This document shows, piece after piece, positions 1 through 7,146 of a stretch of DNA of 8,995 bases (its first letter is position 1; each line of letters opens with the position of its first letter). The position numbers were made by a program, and so were the translations under genes. Below the pieces are notes generated by a model that was not told the origin of the DNA, ran no database searches, and saw only the letters and a list, made by a program, of their open reading frames with translations. Origin of the DNA: Wenzhouxiangella sp. (GTDB taxonomy: Bacteria > Pseudomonadota > Gammaproteobacteria > Xanthomonadales > Wenzhouxiangellaceae); NCBI GenBank assembly GCA_007127425.1, contig SKZJ01000193.1:1-8995 (forward strand), written 5' to 3'.

Positions 1-236
1 CCCGCTGCAGCCCGCTCTTCGGGCTCCATGTCGGACAGGTCCTTGCCTTCGAACTCGATCGAGCCTTCGGTGATCTCGTAGCCTTCACGGCCGGCCAGTG
101 CATAGCCCAGGGTGGACTTGCCCGAGCCATTCGGGCCCATGATGGCATGCAGCTCACCGGACCCGATTTCCAGGTCCAGGCCCTTGAGGATGGGTTTGTC
201 GTCGATGTTGACGTGGAGGTTGTTGATTTTGAGCAT
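1..236 (-). CDS. sufC: Fe-S cluster assembly ATPase SufC (N-terminal part; 3' end outside window)
   Basis: ABC-type ATPase that partners with SufB and SufD in the cytoplasmic SufBCD scaffold, driving Fe-S cluster assembly. The 78 visible codons begin MLKINNLHVNIDD, the usual SufC opening, and contain a Walker A motif, GPNGSGKST, at about residues 34-42, followed by LGYALAGREGYEITEG and the acidic FEGKDLSDMEPEERA stretch typical of SufC. Walker B and the signature motif lie beyond the left edge. The start is fixed at 236: an in-frame TGA lies only 13 bases upstream (249-251) and no other start codon falls between. It is the third gene of the regulator-sufB-sufC operon, 157 bp after sufB. No recognisable Shine-Dalgarno precedes the ATG; the upstream bases are CCTGAAA-type repeats. 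Family assignment is very secure. Confidence 0.96.
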   Translation of the reverse strand, partial: MLKINNLHVNIDDKPILKGLDLEIGSGELHAIMGPNGSGKSTLGYALAGREGYEITEGSIEFEGKDLSDMEPEERAAA

Positions 237-242
237 TGGATT

Positions 243-262
243 TAGGTTTCAGGTTTCAGGTT
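243..262 (-). repeat. Short tandem CCTGAAA repeats just before sufC
   Basis: On the minus strand the 20 bases read as two CCTGAAA units followed by CCTA. They end 6 bases before the sufC ATG and directly abut REP copy 1. The tract occupies the position where the sufC ribosome binding site would be expected. Its origin is unknown; it may be part of the boundary of the REP insertion. Confidence 0.55.
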
Positions 263-290
263 GTAGGTCGGGGTTGCATCCCCGACGGTC
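263..290 (+). repeat. REP-like palindrome, copy 1 (GTAG head)
   Basis: A GTAG tetranucleotide is followed by a 7-bp stem (267-273 with 280-286, GTCGGGG/CCCCGAC), a 6-base loop TTGCAT and the tail GGTC. A 5' GTAG before an imperfect palindrome is the hallmark of REP elements mobilised by RAYT-type TnpA(REP) transposases, as described in Stenotrophomonas and Pseudomonas. It lies in the sufB-sufC gap and pairs with the inverted copy at 343-370. No transposase gene is present in the window. Confidence 0.8.
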
Positions 291-342
291 GACGTTCGGG
301 TTCTGATCACGTATCGCTAAGCGTATTCAAGACTGGAGTCTC

Positions 343-370
343 GTCCGTCGGCGATGCGACGCCGACCTAC
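343..370 (-). repeat. REP-like palindrome, copy 2 (inverted)
   Basis: Read on the minus strand it matches copy 1 at 24 of 28 positions: GTAG head, 7-bp stem GTCGGCG/CGCCGAC (347-353 with 360-366), 6-base loop TCGCAT, tail GGAC. Two of the four differences are the two partners of one stem base pair (G-C swapped to C-G), so pairing is kept. The two copies face tail to tail across 52 bp, the layout of a BIME-type REP doublet. Both hairpins would form in the sufB-sufC transcript, where they may affect mRNA stability or translation of sufC. Confidence 0.8.
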
Positions 371-393
371 GCAGTCTGTGGATACTCCTTCCA

Positions 394-1839
394 TCACCCA
401 ACCGCGCCTTCCAGCGAGATCTCCAGCAGTGCCTTGGCTTCGACGGCGAACTCCATCGGCAACTCCTTGAACACTTCCTTGCAGAAGCCGTCGACGATCA
501 GCGCCACGGCTTCTTCCTCGTCCAGGCCGCGCGAGCGGCAGTAGAAGAGCTGGTCTTCGCCGATCTGCGAGGTGGTGGCTTCGTGTTCGACCTTCGCCGT
601 GGGGTTGAACGATTCGATGTAGGGGAAGGTGTGCGCGCCGCACTGCTTGCCGATCAGCAAGCTGTCGCACTGGGTGTAGTTGCGCGCATTCTTTGCCCGC
701 TTCGCCATGCGTACCAGGCCACGGTAGCTGTTGTTGCTCTTGCCGGCCGAGATGCCCTTGGCGATGATCTTGCTGGTGGTGTCACGGCCCAAGTGAATCA
801 TCTTGGTACCGGTATCGGCCTGCTGATGATTGTGGGTCAGCGCCACCGAGTAGAACTCGCCGGATGAACGGTCACCGCGCAGGATGCACGACGGATACTT
901 CCAGGTAATCGCCGAGCCGGTCTCGACCTGCGTCCAGGTGATGCGCGAGTCGTCCTCGCGACAATCGCCGCGCTTGGTGACGAAGTTGTAGATACCGCCC
1001 TTGCCGTTCTCGTCACCGGGATACCAGTTCTGCACGGTCGAGTATTTGATATGCGCCTTCTCTTTCGCGACCAGCTCGACCACGGCGGCATGCAGCTGGT
1101 TTTCGTCACGCATCGGTGCGGTGCAGCCTTCCAGGTAGCTCACATGACTTCCCGGCTCGGCAATGATGAGTGTGCGTTCGAACTGCCCCGTATCACGGGC
1201 ATTGATGCGGAAGTAGGTCGACAGCTCCATCGGGCAGCGCGTGTCTTTCGGGATGTAGACAAACGAGCCGTCGGAGAACACCGCCGAGTTGAGCGCGGCA
1301 AAGTAGTTGTCGGTATACGGCACGACCGAACCGAGGTACTCGCGCACCAGGTCGGGATGGTCGCGCACGGCCTCGGAGAACGAACAGAAGATCACACCGG
1401 CTTCCTTCAGTTCCTTCTGGAAGGTGGTACCCACGGAGACCGAATCGAATACTGCATCCACGGCCACGCCAGCCAGGCGTGCGCGCTCGTGGAGGGGCAC
1501 GCCGAGCTTGTCGAAGGTCTCGAGCAGCTTCGGATCGACCTCGTCCAGACTCTTCGGCCGATTCTTCTGCTTGGGCGCGGCGTAGTAGTGGATCTTCTGA
1601 AAATCGATCGCCGGCAGCTTCAGGTGCGCCCAGTTCGGACCAACCATCTTCTGCCACTGGTGAAAGGCCTTAAGTCGCCACTCCAGCATCCATTCAGGCT
1701 CTTCCTTCTTGGCCGAGATCATGGCGATGATCTCTTCATCAAGCCCGGCACGCACACGGTCGGACTCGATGTCGGTGTAGAAACCGGCCTTGTAGCGCTG
1801 CTGTATATGGCGTTCGACTTGTTCGACAGTTTCGTTCAT
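394..1839 (-). CDS. sufB: Fe-S cluster assembly scaffold protein SufB
   Basis: Core scaffold subunit of the SufBCD complex, receiving persulfide sulfur from SufS/SufE and building a cluster for transfer to apoproteins in the cytoplasm. The 481-residue product has the usual SufB length and is collinear with E. coli SufB. The C-terminal stretch includes [19 protein letters not shown] and [18 protein letters not shown]. Cys391 corresponds to E. coli Cys405, the essential sulfur acceptor, and Glu420 to Glu434; both are present. The N-terminal part carries the [12 protein letters not shown] and [12 protein letters not shown] blocks. The ATG at 1839 overlaps the TGA of the upstream regulator (ATGA), implying translational coupling; a weak GGAAA lies a few bases upstream. 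The gene ends at a TGA and is followed by the REP-containing gap before sufC. No truncation or frameshift seen. Confidence 0.98.
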   Translation of the reverse strand: MNETVEQVERHIQQRYKAGFYTDIESDRVRAGLDEEIIAMISAKKEEPEWMLEWRLKAFHQWQKMVGPNWAHLKLPAIDFQKIHYYAAPKQKNRPKSLDEVDPKLLETFDKLGVPLHERARLAGVAVDAVFDSVSVGTTFQKELKEAGVIFCSFSEAVRDHPDLVREYLGSVVPYTDNYFAALNSAVFSDGSFVYIPKDTRCPMELSTYFRINARDTGQFERTLIIAEPGSHVSYLEGCTAPMRDENQLHAAVVELVAKEKAHIKYSTVQNWYPGDENGKGGIYNFVTKRGDCREDDSRITWTQVETGSAITWKYPSCILRGDRSSGEFYSVALTHNHQQADTGTKMIHLGRDTTSKIIAKGISAGKSNNSYRGLVRMAKRAKNARNYTQCDSLLIGKQCGAHTFPYIESFNPTAKVEHEATTSQIGEDQLFYCRSRGLDEEEAVALIVDGFCKEVFKELPMEFAVEAKALLEISLEGAVG

Positions 1840-2297
1840 GAAATTTCCGGCGTTGATTCAACGGTGGATTCGGCGCGAATGGCAATCCGTGGCGGCTTGG
1901 GACGAGCCAGGTCAGCGAGGCTCAGCGCGCCCAGGGCTTGCTCTACCGCTTGCCCGATACGCTGCCAATTGCCTCTCAGGCTGCAATCGGACTCGTGCGA
2001 ACACAAGCCCGTCTCCAGCCCGCACTCGGTCAGGGCGATGGGCCCTTCCATGGCGGCCACGATCTCGGCCACCGAGATATCGTCGGCCGAATGGGCCAAC
2101 TGGTAACCGCCGTTGACCCCGCGCACCGAGTTGACCAGCCCGGCCCGAGCCAGCGTCTTGAGCACCTTGGCCACTGTCGGCGGCTCCAGGCGCACGCGCT
2201 CGGCCAACTGGGTGGCGGAAATTCGCTGCTCCGGCTCCCGGGCCAGCGAGGCCAGCACGACGGTGGCGTAATCGGTCAATTTGCTGATTCGCAACAT
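1836..2297 (-). CDS. SUF system Fe-S regulator, Rrf2/IscR family
   Basis: Winged-helix transcription factor of the Rrf2 family, of the kind that heads suf operons in Xanthomonadales (SUF regulator family, TIGR02944-like). It probably senses Fe-S status and autoregulates the operon. The 153 residues align without gaps to E. coli IscR through the DNA-binding part: [15 protein letters not shown] at the start, recognition region about 38-52, and wing [13 protein letters not shown] at 53-65. Three cysteines (92, 99, 105; C-x6-C-x5-C) match IscR ligands Cys92, 98 and 104. Two differences stand out: residue 43 is Ala where IscR has Glu43, and Arg108 stands where IscR has ligand His107. The frame stays open upstream to 2462, but the family-standard [11 protein letters not shown] start at 2297 is preferred; the extension would run through the promoter and has no family resemblance. 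The stop overlaps sufB by 4 bp. Confidence 0.93.
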   Translation of the reverse strand: MLRISKLTDYATVVLASLAREPEQRISATQLAERVRLEPPTVAKVLKTLARAGLVNSVRGVNGGYQLAHSADDISVAEIVAAMEGPIALTECGLETGLCSHESDCSLRGNWQRIGQAVEQALGALSLADLARPKPPRIAIRAESTVESTPEIS

Positions 2298-2305
2298 GTT
2301 CTTGG

Positions 2306-2330
2306 ATACAGGATCGTTCCGGTCCCATAT
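2306..2330. promoter_or_regulatory. Candidate IscR type 1-like operator of the suf regulator
   Basis: A 25-bp imperfect palindrome, read on the minus strand as ATA-N2-GGA-N-CG-N3-CG-N-TCC-N2-TAT, with 16 of 25 positions symmetric. Its length, ATA/TAT ends, the GAC at positions 7-9, purine at 11, pyrimidine at 15 and TC at 18-19 fall in register with the E. coli IscR type 1 consensus (ATA-SYY-GACT-R-W3-Y-AGTC-RRS-TAT, recalled from the literature). It overlaps the last bases of the predicted -10 and the expected start site, where a bound repressor would block RNA polymerase. Binding is inferred. Confidence 0.6.
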
Positions 2331-2357
2331 TATGCCTCCAAGGGGGGCGGAAAACAA
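2329..2357 (-). promoter_or_regulatory. Predicted sigma70 promoter of the suf operon
   Basis: On the minus strand, TTGTTT (2357-2352) and CATAAT (2334-2329) are separated by 17 bp. The -10 matches consensus at 5 of 6 positions; the -35 matches only its TTG. Transcription would start near 2322, giving a leader of about 25 bases before the regulator ATG. Its overlap with the palindrome at 2306-2330 supports a regulated promoter. No mapping data are available. Confidence 0.6.
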
Positions 2358-2407
2358 GACCAGACTGGTATTGATTACGACAGGAAGGCCTTGCAGCCGG
2401 GCAGCCC

Positions 2408-2416
2408 TGATACACT
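2408..2416 (+). promoter_or_regulatory. Possible extended -10 promoter for the glycosyltransferase-amgK unit
   Basis: TGATACACT fits an extended -10 (TG-n-TAnAnT); no good -35 is found at the standard distance. It sits 30 bp upstream of the preferred ATG at 2447, so the leader would be roughly 24 bases. It shares the 149-bp divergent region with the suf promoter, about 75 bp from that promoter's -10. Weak evidence. Confidence 0.3.
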
Positions 2417-2446
2417 TTGCGACCAGGCTTCGAGCACAGGGCGAGC

Positions 2447-4300
2447 ATGGCGAAGGATCCATTCAGTTTCGATTTCAACCTGTCGGGCAGCACCGCCCCG
2501 GCGGCATCCGATCGCACACGCTATATCGCTCCGGCCTTTGATGCCCGGATGGTCTCGGACAACGAGGCGAGCCTGCTGGTCAGCCGGCAGTCCGAACCGG
2601 TTCGTCTCTCGATCACTGCGGCCCGCCTCCTGGGAGCCTGCAACCGCTTCCGCACGCTCGATGAACAGGCCCGGCAGGCCGTAAGCCAGTTACGCACTTC
2701 GCCGGCCCAGACGAACGTATTGACGCGCGAATTGACGCAACTGGCCGAAAGCGGCCTGCTGCTCAGTGAATCCGATCTCCTCGAACGCCTGCAGGAGTGG
2801 AATGGTCCCGACCATCGCCCGGCGCAGATCGAGACCTTGTTCGTGCGCACTTGCAACCGCCCGCAGACACTGGCCCGATTGCTCGACAGTCTCGCGGCCC
2901 TGACCGATGCCGGCGACTTGAAGCGCTGCATCATCCTCGACGACAGCGACGGCGAAGCGGGCGATCCACAAACCACAGAACGGGTCCGAAAATTCTGCGA
3001 CCGGCTGCCGGTGGCGTTGCATCACATCGGCCGCGGCCAGCGCCGTGCCATCCTTGAACGACTCGCCGCAGACAGCGATGCGGATGCCGCCGACCTGCAC
3101 TGGTTCATCGAAGGCGACGCCGATGACGAACAGCCCAGCTACGGCGCCAGCCTGAATTTCGCCCTGCTGCTGGGGGCCGGCGAAACCTTCGCCATCATGG
3201 ATGACGACGCCAGCCTGGCCGCTTTTCGCCTGCAGGGCAGCGACACCCGGCACCGCTTTGCACCCACGACCTCGACCCGATTGGTATTCCCCGAACCGGA
3301 ATCCGAATTGACTGCCGGCTTCGAGCCGCTGGCCACAAGCCCGCTGGCCGAGCACACACGCTACCTCGGCAGCAACGGCGGTGAGTTTGCCAACCGGGGG
3401 AAGGAACACCTGGGCGCATTGTTCGAACGCGTCGACCCGCACCTTCTGTTCGAGCTGTCCGCACCGTCCCGCATTCGCGTCACCACCAACGGCACCCTGG
3501 GTGACCCGGGCACCTCCGGTATCCAGTGGCTGTTCAGCGAGTCCAATGAAAACCTGGCCGCACTTTGCACGGACGAACAGCGCTATCGCGAGCTTATCGG
3601 CCAGCGTCGTACGGCCCGCAGCCCCGACTCGATCCAGGCCACGACCGCCTTCAGCCTGATGACCACCACGCTGACCGGCATCGATAACCGCGATCTGCTC
3701 TTGCCCACCCAGGCCCGGGGTGGCAACGAGGATCTGCTGTTCGGCGCCCTGGTCACCTGGGCGCACCCCGGCAGCCTGCACGCCGCGCTGCCCCACATGC
3801 TCCTGCATGAACGTCCCGAACCGAGACGCTGGCAACCCGAAGACATCGACCGGCCGCGCTCGACCAATCGCGGCCGCTTTCTTGCCGATCAGCTCGGCCG
3901 GCTCGGCACCGAACTACCAACCGGTGACCTGGACAGCCGCATCGACCTGCTCCGCGGCTGGCTGCATGGACTGGCCGGCAGCCCGAACGATGAACTGAAG
4001 TGGCGATTGCAACAGGACATGCTGGAGCTGCGCGGTGAGACCATCGAGCGCATACGCACCCGCCTGGCCGAACTGCAGCCCCCGCCCTGGCTGGCGGCCG
4101 ATTTCAAACGCTCGCTCGCCGCCCACGCGCGCAACGATCAGGCGGACCGAGACCGGATCGAGGGGCTGGCAAACGGCTTGCCGCGCTTTGCACGCCGCTA
4201 TGCCAATGGCCTGGAAAGCTGGTGCCGGGCGTGGCGACACGCCAGCGCCCATCCGGTCGATCATTTCATTCGCCACGAATCCAACGGAAAACGCCAATGA
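2447..4300 (+). CDS. Putative glycosyltransferase (GT-A-like) with N-terminal PqqD-like domain
   Basis: I do not recognise this 617-residue protein as a named gene. Residues about 28-115 look like a PqqD-type winged helix: a strand pair, LSITAARLLGACNRFRTLDE in the place of the PqqD helix-turn block, then a helix ending LTQLAESGLLLSESDL. From about 128 the chain resembles a GT-A nucleotide-sugar transferase: IETLFVRTCNRPQTLARLLDSL (GT2-like first strand and helix), IILDDSDG at 162-169, GRGQRRAIL at 196-203, and FAIMDDDAS at 248-256, a candidate metal-binding DxD. GGNEDLLFGALV at 425-436 resembles the GT2 acceptor ED motif. The tail (480-617) is helical and charged. No signal peptide or membrane segment is visible, so it is probably cytosolic. 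ATG 2447 has an AGGG-type ribosome binding site; a TTG at 2417 would add 10 unconvincing residues. The stop overlaps amgK by 4 bp. Substrate and acceptor are unknown. Confidence 0.72.
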   Translation: MAKDPFSFDFNLSGSTAPAASDRTRYIAPAFDARMVSDNEASLLVSRQSEPVRLSITAARLLGACNRFRTLDEQARQAVSQLRTSPAQTNVLTRELTQLAESGLLLSESDLLERLQEWNGPDHRPAQIETLFVRTCNRPQTLARLLDSLAALTDAGDLKRCIILDDSDGEAGDPQTTERVRKFCDRLPVALHHIGRGQRRAILERLAADSDADAADLHWFIEGDADDEQPSYGASLNFALLLGAGETFAIMDDDASLAAFRLQGSDTRHRFAPTTSTRLVFPEPESELTAGFEPLATSPLAEHTRYLGSNGGEFANRGKEHLGALFERVDPHLLFELSAPSRIRVTTNGTLGDPGTSGIQWLFSESNENLAALCTDEQRYRELIGQRRTARSPDSIQATTAFSLMTTTLTGIDNRDLLLPTQARGGNEDLLFGALVTWAHPGSLHAALPHMLLHERPEPRRWQPEDIDRPRSTNRGRFLADQLGRLGTELPTGDLDSRIDLLRGWLHGLAGSPNDELKWRLQQDMLELRGETIERIRTRLAELQPPPWLAADFKRSLAAHARNDQADRDRIEGLANGLPRFARRYANGLESWCRAWRHASAHPVDHFIRHESNGKRQ

Positions 4301-5277
4301 GCGACAAGCGCCGCCACCAGGCCGAGCAATGGGCCGCCGAACGACTCCGCTGGGACGATTTCGAGAGCACCTCGATCAGTTCCGATGCCAGCTTCCGGCG
4401 CTACTACCGGCTCGCGCACGAAGGCCGCACCGTGGTGGTCATGGATTCACCGCCCGAACACGAGAACATCGGCGCCTTCATCGACGTCGGGCAGCGGCTG
4501 GAGCGTGCCGGTGTTCACGTGCCCCACCAGATTCATGCCGACCGGGAACGCGGGTTCCTGCTGCTCGACGATCTCGGCAACAAGCCCTATCACCATGTGC
4601 TCGACGACGACAGCGCCGACACCCTGTTCCATGATGCCGTCGAGGCGCTGATCGCGATCCAGACCCGCACCAGCACTTCCGGCCTGCCCTACTACGATGC
4701 CGGCCTGCTGATGCGCGAGCTGGCCCTGTTTCCCGACTGGTTCCTGGCACGCCACTGGCAGGTCGAACCCACCGAAGATGAGCTCGATACCTGGGACCTG
4801 GTCTGCGCCAACCTGATCCGCTGGGCGCTGGACCAGCCACAGACCTTCTGCCATCGCGACTTCATGCCGCGCAACCTGATGCTGGCCAACCCCAACCCCG
4901 GCGTGATCGATTTCCAGGATGCCGTCGTCGGCCCGATCAGCTACGACCCGGTCTGCCTGTACCGCGACGCCTTCCTCAGCTGGCCGACCCAACGCGTCGA
5001 TGAGTGGCTGGAAGAGTATCGCCTGCGTGCACTCGACGCCGGTCTGCCAGTGCCCGAGTCAGCCGATCTGTGGCGGCGTACCTGCGATCTGATGGGTGTG
5101 CAGCGCCACCTCAAGGTCATCGGCATCTTCGCGCGCATCCGCTACCGTGACGGCAAGCCGAGGTATCTGGAAGACACACCGCGTTTCTTCATCTACCTGG
5201 ACGAAGCGATTGACCGCAACCCCGAACTGCAGGAACTGGGCGGCCTGCTCGAAGCCTGGCGCGCCCGGGCACGCTGA
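4297..5277 (+). CDS. amgK: N-acetylmuramate/N-acetylglucosamine anomeric kinase AmgK
   Basis: Cytosolic sugar kinase of the aminoglycoside phosphotransferase (APH) fold. Characterised AmgK phosphorylates C1 of MurNAc and GlcNAc; MurU then converts MurNAc-1-P to UDP-MurNAc, a peptidoglycan recycling bypass that lowers fosfomycin sensitivity in Pseudomonas. The 326-residue product has family length. Seen in the sequence: SSDASFRRYYRL near 28-39 (the glycine-loop region of AmgK-type kinases), GFLLLDDLG at 86-94, the catalytic loop HRDFMPRN with Asp188 and Asn193, and the metal-binding IDFQDA with Asp205. The ATG overlaps the preceding stop (ATGA), with GGAAAA 6 bases upstream, so translation is probably coupled to the glycosyltransferase gene. 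The frame is open further upstream, but only inside the previous gene. It ends 10 bp from the convergent cyclase, leaving no room for a dedicated terminator. Specificity rests on resemblance plus the presence of murU downstream. Confidence 0.88.
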   Translation: MSDKRRHQAEQWAAERLRWDDFESTSISSDASFRRYYRLAHEGRTVVVMDSPPEHENIGAFIDVGQRLERAGVHVPHQIHADRERGFLLLDDLGNKPYHHVLDDDSADTLFHDAVEALIAIQTRTSTSGLPYYDAGLLMRELALFPDWFLARHWQVEPTEDELDTWDLVCANLIRWALDQPQTFCHRDFMPRNLMLANPNPGVIDFQDAVVGPISYDPVCLYRDAFLSWPTQRVDEWLEEYRLRALDAGLPVPESADLWRRTCDLMGVQRHLKVIGIFARIRYRDGKPRYLEDTPRFFIYLDEAIDRNPELQELGGLLEAWRARAR

Positions 5278-5287
5278 GCCAGGGCGT

Positions 5288-7135
5288 TCAGCTACCCACG
5301 ACGCGGTTGCGACCCTCGGCCTTCGCCCGGTACAGCGCCTTGTCGGCCGCCTTGATGAGCTGCTGCCCACCGCTGGCGTGATCCGGCAAGGTCGCCACCC
5401 CGAGCGACAGCGTGACCGGCTCGAGCAGCCGTCCTTCATATCGAATCTTGAGTTGCTCGGCCGCAACGCGGATACGCTCGGCCACCCCCAGCGCATCCTC
5501 GTGGCCGGCTCTCGGCAGCAACAGCAGGAATTCCTCCCCGCCAAGCCTGCAGGCCACATCCATCTCGCGCGCCTGCACCATCAGCATGTGGGCCACCGAC
5601 ACCAGAACCTCGTCACCGGCATCATGGCCCCACGTATCGTTGAAACGTTTGAAGTGATCGGCATCGAGCACGACGATCGAGAGCGGTTGCCCACTCCGCT
5701 CGCTTCGCGAGACCTCCCGCACCAGGCATTCGTCGAGATAACGCCGGTTGTACAGCCCGGTCAGTGGGTCGCGTACCGACTGGTTGCGTAGCGCCTCGCG
5801 CAGGTGGAGATTGGATACGCTCAGCGCGATTGTTTCGGCCATCAAACGCGTCAGCCTGCGATCGGAGTCGGTCAGATCGCCTCCCGGCTGGCCCTGTATG
5901 GTAATCACGCCCAGGGTTTCGTCAACGCCATAAAGTGGGACGCAGAGCGTAGGCTCCGAGACCTGCGGGCCGATATGGTTGCACGCCAGATCACCCTCGG
6001 CAGGATGGCATTCGTGCTCGTAGCCCGACCTCAGGGCGCGACACTCGTCGGGTTCGAACGGACCGAGCTGGGGATCGGCTGTCGCCGACTCACCGTCTCC
6101 CCACCGGACCAGCGGCAGCAGCAGGTCGCGAGATGCCCGGTACATGCTGACCGAACCGTGCACTTCCGGAAGGATACGCGGCAGGTAACTGCCAACCACG
6201 GAAAACGCTTCATCGACACTGTTGCACGACTGCAGGGCGCGAGTCAGCCGGTCGATGAAGATATCTCGTTGTCGCCGGCGTTCCAGTTCACTCGTCATGG
6301 CATCGAAACCCGACGCGACCGTGGAGAACTCGCGGTTGTCGGCCATGGCCAGCTTGTGGGTAAAAACCCCATCGCGCACCGATGCGGCGACCTCGGCCAG
6401 TTCATTCAATCCGCGACTCAAACGCCGCAGCAGTCCACCGATGAGTAACATGGCAATGACTACGGCAATCGGTGGACCGGCCACCCCGGCGGCCCGGGCA
6501 ATCGAGCGGCGTTGCTCACTGATTGCCATTGCCGCTTCCAGCTCGGCCTCATCGGCCTCCGCGAGATCGCGCACGATGCCGCGGACCTCATCGATCGGAC
6601 GTTTATCCTGCCCGGCGGCAAGCGCATCCTGCAGCCCCTGCGCCAGTTCGACGGATTCGCTGCTCCATTCGTCCAGCCCTTCCATGTGCCGACGTCGCTC
6701 GATGATCGGCTCGGCCACTTCCTCGACAAACGCCGTCAGCAAGGAATCGATTCGATAGATAGCCTGCAGCCTCCTCTCTCGCTGCCTCCAGACTTCAACC
6801 GCTTCGGCAAGAAGATGCTCACGCCGGGCAGAGCCCCGTTGATACGGCGCCAGGAAGGCCTCATCCCCCGAGATCACAAATCCACGCACACCCGTCTGCA
6901 TGTCGACGGCCACCGCCTCGAGCTCCCGGCCCAGCGCGAGCGACTGCATGGCGAATTCGGTACGTTGTTCGACTTCCACCATGTCGCCGACGGCCTGGTA
7001 AACCATCAAGGCGACGAATGCCGACATGGCCAGGGGCAGCACCATGATCCAGGCAAGTTGCTGCCTGAACGACCACCGCCTGTTGTAGAAGAACCGCGTG
7101 GGGATCAGTCCGGTTCCGCTCCGACGTTCAGACAT
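5288..7135 (-). CDS. Membrane diguanylate cyclase, CHASE3-HAMP-GAF-GGDEF
   Basis: Predicted to make c-di-GMP from two GTP in response to an envelope signal. Order in the 615 residues: membrane helix about 26-47; CHASE3-like periplasmic domain about 48-213, with the characteristic TGVRGFVISGDEAFLAPYQ at 81-99; second membrane helix about 215-236; HAMP about 237-290; GAF about 305-445, with the C-x-A-L-R and CNHI/LCVPL pattern common in such GAF domains (Cys365, 376, 385, 398); GGDEF about 450-615. The active site is GGEEF (532-536), preceded five residues earlier by the inhibitory RxxD (REMD, 523-526); DPLTGLYNRR opens the domain. All key residues are present, so it should be active and feedback-inhibited. 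ATG 7135 has GAGGA six bases upstream; a TTG one codon earlier would be too close to it. It follows the second cyclase by 100 bp and is probably co-transcribed. Confidence 0.93.
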   Translation of the reverse strand: MSERRSGTGLIPTRFFYNRRWSFRQQLAWIMVLPLAMSAFVALMVYQAVGDMVEVEQRTEFAMQSLALGRELEAVAVDMQTGVRGFVISGDEAFLAPYQRGSARREHLLAEAVEVWRQRERRLQAIYRIDSLLTAFVEEVAEPIIERRRHMEGLDEWSSESVELAQGLQDALAAGQDKRPIDEVRGIVRDLAEADEAELEAAMAISEQRRSIARAAGVAGPPIAVVIAMLLIGGLLRRLSRGLNELAEVAASVRDGVFTHKLAMADNREFSTVASGFDAMTSELERRRQRDIFIDRLTRALQSCNSVDEAFSVVGSYLPRILPEVHGSVSMYRASRDLLLPLVRWGDGESATADPQLGPFEPDECRALRSGYEHECHPAEGDLACNHIGPQVSEPTLCVPLYGVDETLGVITIQGQPGGDLTDSDRRLTRLMAETIALSVSNLHLREALRNQSVRDPLTGLYNRRYLDECLVREVSRSERSGQPLSIVVLDADHFKRFNDTWGHDAGDEVLVSVAHMLMVQAREMDVACRLGGEEFLLLLPRAGHEDALGVAERIRVAAEQLKIRYEGRLLEPVTLSLGVATLPDHASGGQQLIKAADKALYRAKAEGRNRVVGS

Positions 7136-7141
7136 CAATCA

Positions 7142-7146
7142 TCCTC
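7142..7146 (-). promoter_or_regulatory. Ribosome binding site of the CHASE3 cyclase
   Basis: GAGGA on the minus strand, six bases before ATG 7135. It decides between that ATG and the TTG at 7138, which would leave only three bases of spacing. Confidence 0.7.

Noticed and set aside
1051..2106. Long plus-strand open frame (351 codons) across sufB and the regulator
   Set aside because: It is antisense to two secure genes, and its composition (His/Arg/Gly rich, no domain) is that expected of a mirror frame in high-GC DNA.
2298..2462. 55-codon N-terminal extension of the SUF regulator
   Set aside because: It would run through the predicted promoter and operator and into the divergent gene, has no family resemblance, and the [11 protein letters not shown] start is standard for this family.
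2690..3835. Long minus-strand open frame (381 codons) inside the glycosyltransferase gene
   Set aside because: Low-complexity Gly/Gln/Ala composition and no start signals; the plus strand shows coherent GT-A motifs and coupling to amgK.
5278..5287. Bidirectional terminator between amgK and the convergent cyclase
   Set aside because: Only 10 bp separate the two stop codons and I saw no convincing hairpin plus T tract there.
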